Positions 26,301 to 33,679 of a DNA stretch of 64,000 nucleotides are shown one piece after another. A program made the translations under genes and the position numbers. Numbering within the stretch: position 1 is the first letter of the stretch; every line of letters begins with the position of its first letter. The notes beneath the pieces were generated by a model that was not told the DNA's origin, made no database searches, and saw only the letters and a program-made list of their open reading frames with translations. Source of the DNA: Paractinoplanes tereljensis (GTDB lineage Bacteria; Actinomycetota; Actinomycetes; Mycobacteriales; Micromonosporaceae); the NCBI RefSeq assembly GCF_016862435.1, contig NZ_BOMY01000044.1, forward strand, positions 103,980 through 167,979, read 5' to 3'.

Positions 26301-27268
26301 CGCCGCCGGCGTTCCCGCTCGTCCAGCGCCGGGATCTCGGTCACCTCGCCGTTGGTCAGCCGGCCCGCGAGCCGTTCGAACGACGACAACAGCGAATACT
26401 CCTGACGGGAGCGCTCGCCGAACACCGCGAGGATCTCCTCGTACGCGAAGAAGGGTTTGTAGGGAATTTCGACATCACCCCAGTAGGCATCGATGTCGTC
26501 GGGACTCAGATCCAGGTGCCCGGAGAACCGATGCCGGGCATGGTCCCGGCCGGCCTCCAGTTTGAACTGCTCGCCGGCCTCGACTCGCATCGGCACCGGC
26601 AGGATCCGAACGGGGTTCTCAGTTCGCTGCTGCCGAATCGCGTTTGCCACCGAGGCGGCCCCGTCGATGCTCTGGTCGTTGAGCGTGAAGCAGTTGATCA
26701 CCGTGTCCGGCATGAAGATCGTGCAAATGCCGGCCGAGTCGCTCAGCCCGGTGCGGCTGTCGATCAGGATGAAGTCGTACTCCTGGTGCATGCTGTCGCG
26801 CAGGGCGCTCAGGAACTCCATCCCGTTGAGCCGCTGGTAGAAGTTGCTCCAGTCGAACCCGCTCACGCGCTGGGAGTAAGCCGCGTCCTGGACGCCGGCC
26901 GGCAGCAGATCGAGCGTGCCGATACCGGGGAACCGCGCCGTGAGCGACACCGCCTCGCGTTCCACGTCGGCGTAACGCCGGTACCAGTGGGGGTCGTCGG
27001 CTGACGTGTGCGGGTCGACCACCGCCGTGGCGAAATCGCGCAGCAGATCGATCACCCCGCGGGAGTGGCGCAGCTTGGGGTCGGCGAGGAACGGCCGGAA
27101 GTACGAGTGCAGGCCGGGTGACTCGAGGTCCCAGTCGACCGCGAGCACGCGCTTGCCGTTGGCCGCGAGGATCCAGGCGACGTTCGCCAGCGCCATGGTG
27201 CGGCCAGTGCCGCCCTTGAAGGAGTAGAACGTGATGATTTGACCGCGGTTCGGGATGGCGTCGGTCAT
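23336..27268 (-). CDS. fxsT: FxSxx-COOH system TPR protein FxsT (copy 2)
   Basis: A 1310-residue paralogue of FxsT1 with the same order of domains. A P-loop KGGTGRT (residues 18-24) and VDWDLESPGLHSYF open the chain. A clearer TIR domain follows, beginning NDVLISYASVNRVWTDWIAG and containing ARVLVLLSRDYVESP. The NB-ARC has GLGGVGKTQ, LLIFDNVDDPAEIE and DLPLAVEQAGAWLA. TPR-like repeats with many DHPYTLACRINLA-type units end at RLNCDIDPAQP. The TIR lacks an obvious catalytic Glu in the expected C-x-x-E context. ATG at 27268 has AAGGAG upstream (reverse strand). It is 25 bp downstream of fxsC2 and probably co-transcribed with it. Confidence 0.85.
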   Translation of the reverse strand: MTDAIPNRGQIITFYSFKGGTGRTMALANVAWILAANGKRVLAVDWDLESPGLHSYFRPFLADPKLRHSRGVIDLLRDFATAVVDPHTSADDPHWYRRYADVEREAVSLTARFPGIGTLDLLPAGVQDAAYSQRVSGFDWSNFYQRLNGMEFLSALRDSMHQEYDFILIDSRTGLSDSAGICTIFMPDTVINCFTLNDQSIDGAASVANAIRQQRTENPVRILPVPMRVEAGEQFKLEAGRDHARHRFSGHLDLSPDDIDAYWGDVEIPYKPFFAYEEILAVFGERSRQEYSLLSSFERLAGRLTNGEVTEIPALDERERRRRLAQFERQKLVLGNDVLISYASVNRVWTDWIAGELDSAGLRVTLREIDLGGPVHGSDPALESWLDPAARVLVLLSRDYVESPNAASLWRTIIEKEPSGSMLVPIRLDASPLPSPFLARVPEVDLMNLTEDRARQALRAVFDDLPQSDSDRREATQAAIRFPASQPPVWDVPQRNATFTGRGQLLEVLRDRLAADVTVVTPQALYGLGGVGKTQVALEYAHRFAANYDIVWWISAERPSDVRQSMADLAQLLDLPNAENVGEAWKGVLDALRRGIPYRRWLLIFDNVDDPAEIEPYLPQGPGHVLLTSRNLTWGGHATTVEVGLFSRPESVALLHRRVPTMSDEEAESLAERLGDLPLAVEQAGAWLAATAMSVRTYQGLLDTQLPQMLSGSPPTGYERPVAATWRLSLERIREHMPAAAKLLEICAFFAAEPIPTSFFYNERFIDILLPLDPLLSEPLMQGRLIQEIGRYALARLDTGQSTIQLHRLVQAVIQDGLPPAEREINRQHVHEVLGALNPKDPDRPTHWPTYRRLHQHLERSGALGSATQSVRQLVIDTVRYLWKAGDYQSSQELGDAALNSWRLTHGEPDDVTTLSLRLHLANTTRSLARYEDAYAADTDVHQQLTELLGPNIPYTIMAVSSLAADLRVQGRYAEARDLSEQALDRSRRVLGDEHLRTTHAMNNLALSLSLVGDLTAAAELDQECYQIRRRVFGERHPVTLQAMAAVGRDLRDLGHFDEARDVLAHALEIATEDLGESHPESLRLARTLAVTLRKAGSLTAAHALTAQTLIRHERKLGPSHLETLACRNDLACDQSALNNHVEARETGEAALSGYRDKVGEDHPFTLSCENNVAIFLRRLGEYSAALPLAERVVERFTATLGPDHPYTLACRINLANVMYDLNDHGGALAVNRGLREPINEALGQNHPDTLAAENNLAISLRTLGETAQADEMTRSILVRSHRVLGPDHPNSVAVRTRTRLNCDIDPAQP

Positions 27269-27293
27269 GTGCGTTCTCCTTCGAGGGTCCGGA

Positions 27294-28718
27294 TCACGGG
27301 CCTTGCAGGATCGGTCGGCCGACCGGTTGGCCGGCCGGCCGGTGGTAGGCGTGATGGGTGATCAACGCTTCGTTGCGTGCGCGTTCGAGGACCACTCGCA
27401 GGTCCTCGCCGAACGCGCCGTGGCTGATGATGCTCATGCGGAACATCACCGCCGGTAGTTCGCCGAGCCGTCGGTCCAGGATTTGCCGAAGCTGCCAGGC
27501 CAGCTCGTCGTGCCGATCCTGGGTCTGCCGGTCGGTTGCGCCGGCGGGCACCATCACCGCGGGTGGCGGCGTGCCGGTCGCCGGCTCGCCGCTGCCGTAG
27601 AGCTGCAGTGCATTGCGCTGTTCGTCAAGGTGGACCGCCCAGAGGTCGATCAGCATGATGACCACCTGCCCGCCCAGCCCGGCCTCGGTGATTGCTTGAG
27701 GCAGCGCTGCGCCGTCGGTGACGACCGTGGTGAAGTGCAGCTCCTCGGCGATCTGCTGGGCGAAGGCGACCAGCGGGAGCAACAGCTCCGGGCGGTACGG
27801 CATCCAGGCCGTCGGTGTGCTGCCGTAGTACTGCGCGTCGCGACCGGCGGCCGTGGCATCGGCGGCGGTCGGAGCGACAACCACGAATCGGACGGTCTGG
27901 CCGTTCGACCCAGCGGGGTACGTCGGCGGGGTCGGGACCAGGACCGCGGGGTGCGGATCGCTCGGTGGTTGCTGCTCGGCCTCCGGAGCCGAACCACTGC
28001 TCAGGTCCATCGTGGCTGGTGGAGCCGCGGTGACCGTGACCAGCGCGTCCTCGTTCGCCGGGGCGGGCCGCGGGCTGGGGATCGTCAATTCCGGTGCAAT
28101 GTGCGCGGATTGCCCGAAGGCGCTGGTCACCCGCTGGAACTCCGGGGGCGAGGGCATCGGGGGCACGTGTCCGGACTCGGCGACCCGGACGATCTGCCGG
28201 GCCAGGCTGTCGATGAAGTCGACGTAATCGGCGTGATAACGGCCCAATCTGATCATCTGCCGCAGGCCCTTGTCGGCGTACGCCAGCGGCAGCATTTCGT
28301 GTTTGTACTGCAGTTCCTCGATGATGGCGGGCAGGGTGAGCGGGGGAATCCACAGCAGCGGCAGCAGTGCGGCCGGTGGGTTGCCGCCCGGATTCGCGTG
28401 TTGGGCGAGGCGGTCGGCGAAGACCGTCCACTCCCGGCCGCACGCGTCGCTGCGCAGGTAGCGCGGCGAGATCAGGGCGATGAAGGTGCCGGCCCGAGCC
28501 AGGTCGGTCATCAACTGCCGGGACCAGGTGGTGCCGAATTCCATGCTGTGCGTATCGAGGAAGCCGACCTCGGTCCCGGGCGGCAGTCCGGCATGGTCAC
28601 GGACGTCGTTGCAGAGATCCTGATAGAACCGCTTGGTGGTCTCGGCGTCGTCGCCGCGCGCATAGCTGAGGAAGAAGTAGCATCGCTGAGAGCGGTCGGG
28701 GCGATCGTCGTGATGCAA
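27294..28718 (-). CDS. fxsC: TIR-like protein FxsC (copy 2)
   Basis: A 474-residue protein. The N-terminal TIR-like domain starts RCYFFLSYARGDDAETTKRF and includes GTFIALISPRYLRSDACGRE. Glu96 of CGREW falls at the position of the TIR NADase catalytic Glu, unlike the Asp in copy 1. A Pro/Ala-rich linker leads to the C-terminal domain with VRFVVVAPTAADAT and VVIMLIDLWAVHLDEQ. The last residues GRPILQGP match copy 1. It precedes fxsT2 in the same orientation. TTG starts the protein at 28718 and lies just upstream of CACGAC (minus strand); the exact start is uncertain by a few codons. Confidence 0.82.
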   Translation of the reverse strand: MHHDDRPDRSQRCYFFLSYARGDDAETTKRFYQDLCNDVRDHAGLPPGTEVGFLDTHSMEFGTTWSRQLMTDLARAGTFIALISPRYLRSDACGREWTVFADRLAQHANPGGNPPAALLPLLWIPPLTLPAIIEELQYKHEMLPLAYADKGLRQMIRLGRYHADYVDFIDSLARQIVRVAESGHVPPMPSPPEFQRVTSAFGQSAHIAPELTIPSPRPAPANEDALVTVTAAPPATMDLSSGSAPEAEQQPPSDPHPAVLVPTPPTYPAGSNGQTVRFVVVAPTAADATAAGRDAQYYGSTPTAWMPYRPELLLPLVAFAQQIAEELHFTTVVTDGAALPQAITEAGLGGQVVIMLIDLWAVHLDEQRNALQLYGSGEPATGTPPPAVMVPAGATDRQTQDRHDELAWQLRQILDRRLGELPAVMFRMSIISHGAFGEDLRVVLERARNEALITHHAYHRPAGQPVGRPILQGP

Positions 28719-28883
28719 CCGGCCCCTCCCGCCTGCACGATGCTGATAGTGGCCGAGAAGACTGCAGACAGTGGAGCTTCAGCCGGTCCATACACAGGTC
28801 ACTGCCAGTACGAAGCCGCGTGCGCACAGTATATATTGCGGCGCACGGCATCCGGGATGAAGAAATAGACGCCTGCCGTTGTC
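28719..28883. other. gap upstream of fxsC2 with shared blocks and an AT-rich inverted repeat
   Basis: Blocks CGATGCTG, AGTGG and GCTTCAGCCGGT (28738-28787) repeat those found upstream of fxsC1. Further on, GTGCGC (28820-28825) and GCGCAC (28841-28846) flank the AT-rich core AGTATATATTG. On the minus strand this reads TATACT, a good -10 box for fxsC2-fxsT2, inside a 6-bp-armed inverted repeat that could be an operator. No -35 box is convincing. Confidence 0.5.
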
Positions 28884-29672
28884 CTAGCGATGCCGGCGGA
28901 ACCATTTCCCGGCGTAAGCCACTGTCTCCGGCACGGGCAGAAGCCGAGCGCCGGCCGCACCGACGGCTCCTCTCGCGACCTGGCCGGTTTCCCGCTCAAG
29001 ATCCACGCCGAGCTGAGTGAAGTCGCTCGCGTCCAACCTGGTCCCGAGATATGTCACCCATTCGCGCCCGTTCTCGGTGTACATCGCGCATGAGTTCGGT
29101 TGCCTGGGCAGCGAACCCGGTAGCCGGTACTCCGCGAGGTGAAACGCGGTGCACCTGTCGTACCCGACGCCTAGGAGCAACGTGTGCCCGCCGGCTGCTT
29201 CGATGGCCGCCAGCGGTGAGTTCTCGCCGAGTTCACTGTCCAGGTCATGCCGGGCCGTCAGCTCGGCCGCCCGGGCGCCGACGGCTGCGAACGAGACCTG
29301 TGGGTGACCGCTGCGATGTGCGCCGGGCCAGGTTCGTACGGTCTCGGCGATCAGGCCCATCGCCCGGCAATCGCTCAAGGCCGGATCGTACGGCGGCAAA
29401 TGCTCCCGGATCTGGGGCCACCAGCTATCGGGCACCGACGGGTCGCCCCACCGTGACGGGTCGCGGTTGGTCGGCGTCTGGGCCGGCACGACCAGGGTGC
29501 CGGCCGGGGTCAGGACGTCCAGGAGCGCCTCGACCACGGCGACGGCTCCCCCCACCACGTAACCGAGGGAGCGCAGCGAGCTGTTCAACAACAGCACGCC
29601 GCCGGGCGATACACCGATCGCCCGGAGGTCGTCGCGCAGCATCGAGCCGGTGACCAGCACCTTCGGCGGCAC
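28884..29672 (-). CDS. AAC(3)-family aminoglycoside N-acetyltransferase-like protein
   Basis: A 262-residue protein of the antibiotic N-acetyltransferase family. The N-terminal segment LRAIGVSPGGVLLLNSSLRS, the strand GTLVVPAQTPTNRDP, and HPQVSFAAVGARA with GENSPLAAIEAAGGHTLLLG and TAFHLAEYRL (candidate catalytic His) follow the family pattern. Canonical members acetylate the 3-amino group of aminoglycosides with acetyl-CoA, but many relatives act elsewhere or are uncharacterised. It lies between korB (4 bp upstream) and the fxsC2-fxsT2 pair (165 bp downstream), all on the same strand. Starts at GTG 29672, or codons 5 or 11, are possible. Confidence 0.78.
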   Translation of the reverse strand: MPPKVLVTGSMLRDDLRAIGVSPGGVLLLNSSLRSLGYVVGGAVAVVEALLDVLTPAGTLVVPAQTPTNRDPSRWGDPSVPDSWWPQIREHLPPYDPALSDCRAMGLIAETVRTWPGAHRSGHPQVSFAAVGARAAELTARHDLDSELGENSPLAAIEAAGGHTLLLGVGYDRCTAFHLAEYRLPGSLPRQPNSCAMYTENGREWVTYLGTRLDASDFTQLGVDLERETGQVARGAVGAAGARLLPVPETVAYAGKWFRRHR

Positions 29673-29676
29673 GGCC

Positions 29677-30714
29677 CTAGACGATGGTCCAGGTGTCGGC
29701 GGCGTTGAGGAGGTCGTCGAGCATCTCGTCGGGGGTGCCGGTTACCTGGGCCTTGGCGTCTTCCAGCTGCTTCTGGACCAGCTGGTCGTAGGTCGGGCGA
29801 ATGACGTTCCGGAACACGCCGATCGGGGTGGTGTTCAGGTCGGAACCCGACAGTCGGGACAGGGCGAACGCGTACGCCGGGTCGTCGACCGTGGCGTCGT
29901 GGGTCACCGGGGACTCGCCGTCGAGAGCGGCCGATTCGCGCACCGAGAGGCCGAAGGCGCCCGCCGGGTGGACCACCGAGAACTGCTGCTCGCTGCCGAA
30001 GGTGATCGGCTTGCCCTGCTCCAGGCGGATCAGGTGGTCGTCGCGGGTGGACGAGTCCTTGATCAGCTCGAAGGCGCCGTCGTTGAAGATGTTGCAGTTC
30101 TGGTAGATCTCGACGAACGCGCTGCCCTCGTGTTCGGCCGCCGCGCGCAGCACCGACTGCAGGTGTTTGGCGTCCGAGTCGATGGTGCGGGCGACGAACG
30201 ATGCCTCGGCGCCCAGTGCCAGCGACAGCGGGTTGAACGGCGAGTCGGCGGACCCGGCCGGCGTCGACTTCGTGATCTTGCCGAGCTCCGACGTGGGAGA
30301 GTACTGACCCTTGGTCAGGCCGTAGATCCGGTTGTTGAACAGCAGGATCTTCAGGTTGACGTTGCGCCGCAGGGCGTGGATCAGGTGGTTGCCGCCGATC
30401 GAGAGCGCGTCGCCGTCGCCGGTGACCACCCAGACGCTCAGGTCGGGGCGGGACGCCGAGAGGCCGGTGGCGATCGCCGGGGCGCGGCCGTGGATCGAGT
30501 GCATCCCGTAGGTGTTCATGTAATACGGGAAGCGTGACGAGCAGCCGATGCCGGAGATGAACACGGTCTTCTCGCGCGGGATGCCCAGCTCGGGCATGAA
30601 CCGCTGCATGGCGGCGAGGATCGAGTAGTCACCGCAGCCGGGGCACCAGCGGACTTCCTGGTCGGACTTGAAGTCCTTGGCGGTGAGCTTCAGTTCCACC
30701 GTCGGGCTAGCCAT
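29677..30714 (-). CDS. korB: 2-oxoacid:ferredoxin oxidoreductase, beta subunit
   Basis: A 345-residue protein with the thiamine diphosphate-binding beta-subunit features: RWCPGCGDYSILAAMQRF near residue 25 and VVTGDGDALSIGGNHLIHA with FNNRIYGLTKGQYSPTS, the ThDP/Mg2+ GDG-x-N motif. With KorA it oxidatively decarboxylates 2-oxoglutarate (or a similar 2-oxoacid) to the acyl-CoA, reducing ferredoxin. As in mycobacterial KorAB, no separate delta/ferredoxin subunit is adjacent. Its start overlaps the korA end by 8 bp. Confidence 0.95.
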   Translation of the reverse strand: MASPTVELKLTAKDFKSDQEVRWCPGCGDYSILAAMQRFMPELGIPREKTVFISGIGCSSRFPYYMNTYGMHSIHGRAPAIATGLSASRPDLSVWVVTGDGDALSIGGNHLIHALRRNVNLKILLFNNRIYGLTKGQYSPTSELGKITKSTPAGSADSPFNPLSLALGAEASFVARTIDSDAKHLQSVLRAAAEHEGSAFVEIYQNCNIFNDGAFELIKDSSTRDDHLIRLEQGKPITFGSEQQFSVVHPAGAFGLSVRESAALDGESPVTHDATVDDPAYAFALSRLSGSDLNTTPIGVFRNVIRPTYDQLVQKQLEDAKAQVTGTPDEMLDDLLNAADTWTIV

Positions 30715-32560
30715 TCTTGACCACGTCCTCGAGCATGCTTTCCAGCGTCGCGGCGGTGAACGGCAGGCCGCTGATCTGGTTGAACGGAACCGCGTCGACC
30801 AGGTACTTCGCCCGGATCACGTGAGCCAGCTGGCCCAGGTTCATCTCCGGGATGATGACCTTGTCGTACGCCTTGAGCACCTCGCCGAGGTTGGCCGGCA
30901 GCGGTGCCATGTGCCGCAGGTGGGCCTGGGCGATCGGCAGCCCACGCTGCCGCAGGGCCCGGCAGGCCGCGCCGATCGGGCCGTACGTCGAGCCCCAGCC
31001 GAGGACCAGGACGCGGGCGTTCTCGTCGTCGTCCTCGACCTCGATGTCGGGCACCTCGATGGCCTCGATCCGGGCGGCCCGGGTGCGTACCATGAACTCG
31101 TGGTTGGCCGGGTCGTACGAGATGTCGCCGGTCTTGTCGGCCTTCTCCAGGCCGCCGATGCGGTGCTCGAGACCCGGCGTGCCGGGAATGGCCCAGGGGC
31201 GGGCCAGGGTCGACGGGTCCCGCAGGTAGGGCAGGAAGCGGCCGTCCTCGCCGTTGGGCTCGGTGGCGTACTCCACGGTCAGGTCGGGAAGGTCGTCCGG
31301 CGACGGGAGCAGCCACGGCTCGGAGCCGTTGGCCACGTAGTTGTCGGAGAGCAGGATGACCGGCGTGCGGTAGGTCAGCGCGATCCGGGCCGCCTCGATC
31401 GCCGCGTGGAAGCAGTCGGACGGCGACTTGGGGGCGATCACCGCGAGCGGTGCCTCGCCGTGCCGCCCGTACAGCGCCATGTTGAGGTCGGCCTGCTCGG
31501 TCTTGGTCGGCAGACCGGTGGACGGCCCGGCCCGCTGCACGTCGACGATCACCAGCGGCAGCTCGAGCGCGATGGCCAGCGAGATGGTCTCGCCCTTGAG
31601 CGCCACGCCGGGGCCGGAGGTGGTGGTGACCCCGAGGGCACCGCCGTACGAGGCGCCCAGTGCCGCGCCGATCGCCGCGATCTCGTCCTCGGCCTGCATC
31701 GTGGTGATGCCGAACTTCTTGTGCTTGGACAGCTCGTGCAGGATGTCCGAGGCCGGGGTGATCGGGTAGGCGCCGAGGAACACCGGCAGCTTGGACCGGA
31801 CGCCGGCGGCCACCAGCCCGAGCGCGAGCGCCTGGTTGCCGGTGATGTTGCGGTAGGTGCCCGGCCGCATCTTGGCCGGCTTCACCTCATATCGGATCGC
31901 GAAGTCTTCGGTGGTCTCGCCGAAGTTCCAACCGGCCTGGAAGGCCGCCTTGTTGGCGGCGACCAGGTCGGGACGCTTGGCGAACTTGCGCTCGAGGAAC
32001 CGCAGGGTCGACTCGAACGGGCGCGAGTACATCCAGCTGAGCAGGCCGAGCGCGAACATGTTCTTGGCGCGTTCGGCGTCCTTCTTCGAGACGCCGAGGT
32101 CGGACAGCGCGCCGACGGTCATCGAGGTCAGCGCGACCGGGTGCACGGCGTAGCCGTCGAGCGACCCGTCGTCGAGCGGGCTGGCGGCATAGCCGACCTT
32201 GGCCAGGTTGCGCTTGGTGAACTCGTCGGTGTTGACGATGATGTCGGCGCCGGCCGGCAGGTCGGAGAGGTTGGCCTTGAGCGCGGCGGGGTTCATCGCG
32301 ACAAGCACGTTGGGCGAGTCGCCCGGCGTGAGGATGTCGTAGTCCGCGAAGTGCACCTGGAAGCTCGACACCCCGGGCAGGGTGCCGGCTGGTGCGCGGA
32401 TCTCGGCCGGGAAGTTCGGCAACGTCGAGATGTCGTTGCCGAGCTGCGCGGTCTCGGACGTGAACCGGTCACCCGTCAGCTGCATGCCGTCGCCAGAGTC
32501 GCCCGCGAACCGGATTACCACCCGGTCCAGCTGTTCGACCCGTTTCGCTCCAGCGGCCAC
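30707..32560 (-). CDS. korA: 2-oxoacid:ferredoxin oxidoreductase, alpha-gamma fused subunit
   Basis: A 617-residue protein. The N-terminal gamma-type domain begins LDRVVIRFAGDSGDGMQLTG. The alpha pyrimidine-binding domain has VFLGAYPITPASDILHEL, TTMQAEDEIAAIGAALGASY and VTTTSGPGVALKGE. A C-terminal domain II ends near FTAATLESML. GTG at 32560 was chosen because GGAGG lies 8 bp upstream and the resulting N-terminus matches homologues. The open frame could extend to 32692, but that adds 44 residues of low conservation. It forms an operon with korB. Confidence 0.93.
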   Translation of the reverse strand: MAAGAKRVEQLDRVVIRFAGDSGDGMQLTGDRFTSETAQLGNDISTLPNFPAEIRAPAGTLPGVSSFQVHFADYDILTPGDSPNVLVAMNPAALKANLSDLPAGADIIVNTDEFTKRNLAKVGYAASPLDDGSLDGYAVHPVALTSMTVGALSDLGVSKKDAERAKNMFALGLLSWMYSRPFESTLRFLERKFAKRPDLVAANKAAFQAGWNFGETTEDFAIRYEVKPAKMRPGTYRNITGNQALALGLVAAGVRSKLPVFLGAYPITPASDILHELSKHKKFGITTMQAEDEIAAIGAALGASYGGALGVTTTSGPGVALKGETISLAIALELPLVIVDVQRAGPSTGLPTKTEQADLNMALYGRHGEAPLAVIAPKSPSDCFHAAIEAARIALTYRTPVILLSDNYVANGSEPWLLPSPDDLPDLTVEYATEPNGEDGRFLPYLRDPSTLARPWAIPGTPGLEHRIGGLEKADKTGDISYDPANHEFMVRTRAARIEAIEVPDIEVEDDDENARVLVLGWGSTYGPIGAACRALRQRGLPIAQAHLRHMAPLPANLGEVLKAYDKVIIPEMNLGQLAHVIRAKYLVDAVPFNQISGLPFTAATLESMLEDVVKNG

Positions 32561-32763
32561 GTTTCCAACCTCCAAGGGGGCGCCGGCCATGCGAGAAAGC
32601 ACATCGATGGGCCGGCCCGCAGTTGTCACTTCCAGCCTACGTCGGCGCTCCTTACCAGCGGTCGCAAGCCGTTGACCACAGTAGCCAGGCAAGGCATGCC
32701 CGTTCCAGAAGAGTCCACCATGCGGCGGGTCGAGCTTGTCACTCGGTCAACTAGGCTGTCGTG

Positions 32764-33141
32764 GTGGACGGATATCTAGGTTCGTACGCCACGCTCGGGC
32801 TGGTCATCGGGGCCGGCGTGCTCGTTTTCGTGGGCGCCTTCGGGGCCAACCGGCTGCTTCGGCCGGCCAACCCGGCGGAGCCGCCCGGCAAGTACATCGC
32901 GTACGAAAGCGGCATCGATCCGGTCGGTGGTGACTGGGCGCAGGTCCAGATCCGTTACTACGTATATGCGTACCTTTATGTGCTTTTCGCCGTTGAAGCC
33001 GTTTTTCTCTTCCCGTGGGCGGTCGTGTTCGACCGGCCCGGGTTCGGCACCGCCACCGTCACCGAGATGGCGATCTTCGTCGCCGTGCTCGCGCTGGGCA
33101 TCCTCTACGCCTGGCGTAAGAAGATCCTGACCTGGACCTGA
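32764..33141 (+). CDS. nuoA: NADH-quinone oxidoreductase subunit A (solitary NuoA)
   Basis: A 125-residue membrane protein with three hydrophobic helices: LGLVIGAGVLVFVGAFG, then VYAYLYVLFAVEAVFLFPWA, then TVTEMAIFVAVLALGILYAW. The loop YESGIDPVGGDWAQVQIRYY between helices 1 and 2 is the NuoA signature. NuoA is part of the membrane arm of complex I. No other nuo gene is adjacent, so this is either a detached subunit or an extra copy. A TAGGCT hexamer (32752-32757) lies 6 bp before the GTG, compatible with a leaderless transcript; GTG at 32761 is an equal start. Confidence 0.9.
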   Translation: MDGYLGSYATLGLVIGAGVLVFVGAFGANRLLRPANPAEPPGKYIAYESGIDPVGGDWAQVQIRYYVYAYLYVLFAVEAVFLFPWAVVFDRPGFGTATVTEMAIFVAVLALGILYAWRKKILTWT

Positions 33142-33199
33142 TTTATCGGACGGGGTGGCGGGCTCGCGAGCTTGAAGCGGACATGCCAACATCGTCCGC

Positions 33200-33679
33200 A
33201 TGGGTCAGCTTCTCCTGTTCATCGTCGTCGCCTTGGTGGTGGCTGCAATCGTCTTCGGTGTGACCGTGATGATGAGCGGAGGCGACTCCGGATTGACACC
33301 CATCGAACCCGATGGCAGCGCTGTGCCGCTCCCGACCGACCGACCGCTCGGCGAGGACGACATCGCCGGCACCAAGTTCGACACCACCTTCCGTGGCTAC
33401 CGGATGTCGCAGGTCGACCAGGCGCTGCAGCGGGCCGCCTACGACATCGGCTACAAGGGTGAGCTGATCAGCGTGCTGGAGGCCGAGGTGACGGCCCTGC
33501 GTGACGGTCGCATCGCCGATGCCGACGCGCTCCGCCGGGCCCGCGAGGCCGCGGTGGCAGCGGTCCCGCCCGCGGCGGCCGGCAGCCCGGTGATCGAGCT
33601 CGACGTGGTCAAGCCGGACGAGCCGGTCCTCCCGGAGCCGGAGCCCGCGAAGTCCGAACCGGCAGCGGAGCCGCGTTGA
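33200..33679 (+). CDS. membrane-anchored DivIVA-domain protein
   Basis: A 159-residue protein. One N-terminal membrane helix (LLLFIVVALVVAAIVFGVTV) is followed by a linker. A short DivIVA-type segment then reads FDTTFRGYRMSQVDQALQRA with a coiled-coil stretch to about residue 115. The tail is Pro/Glu-rich. DivIVA segments recognise curved membranes or cell poles, so a role in polar growth or division is possible. Its TGA is overlapped by the TTG start of the next gene. Confidence 0.75.
   Translation: MGQLLLFIVVALVVAAIVFGVTVMMSGGDSGLTPIEPDGSAVPLPTDRPLGEDDIAGTKFDTTFRGYRMSQVDQALQRAAYDIGYKGELISVLEAEVTALRDGRIADADALRRAREAAVAAVPPAAAGSPVIELDVVKPDEPVLPEPEPAKSEPAAEPR

Noticed and set aside
28740..28868. 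42-codon plus-strand open frame upstream of fxsC2, considered as a third precursor
   Set aside because: It lacks the leader pattern and F-x-N/S-x-x C-terminus of the two precursors and has no ribosome site.
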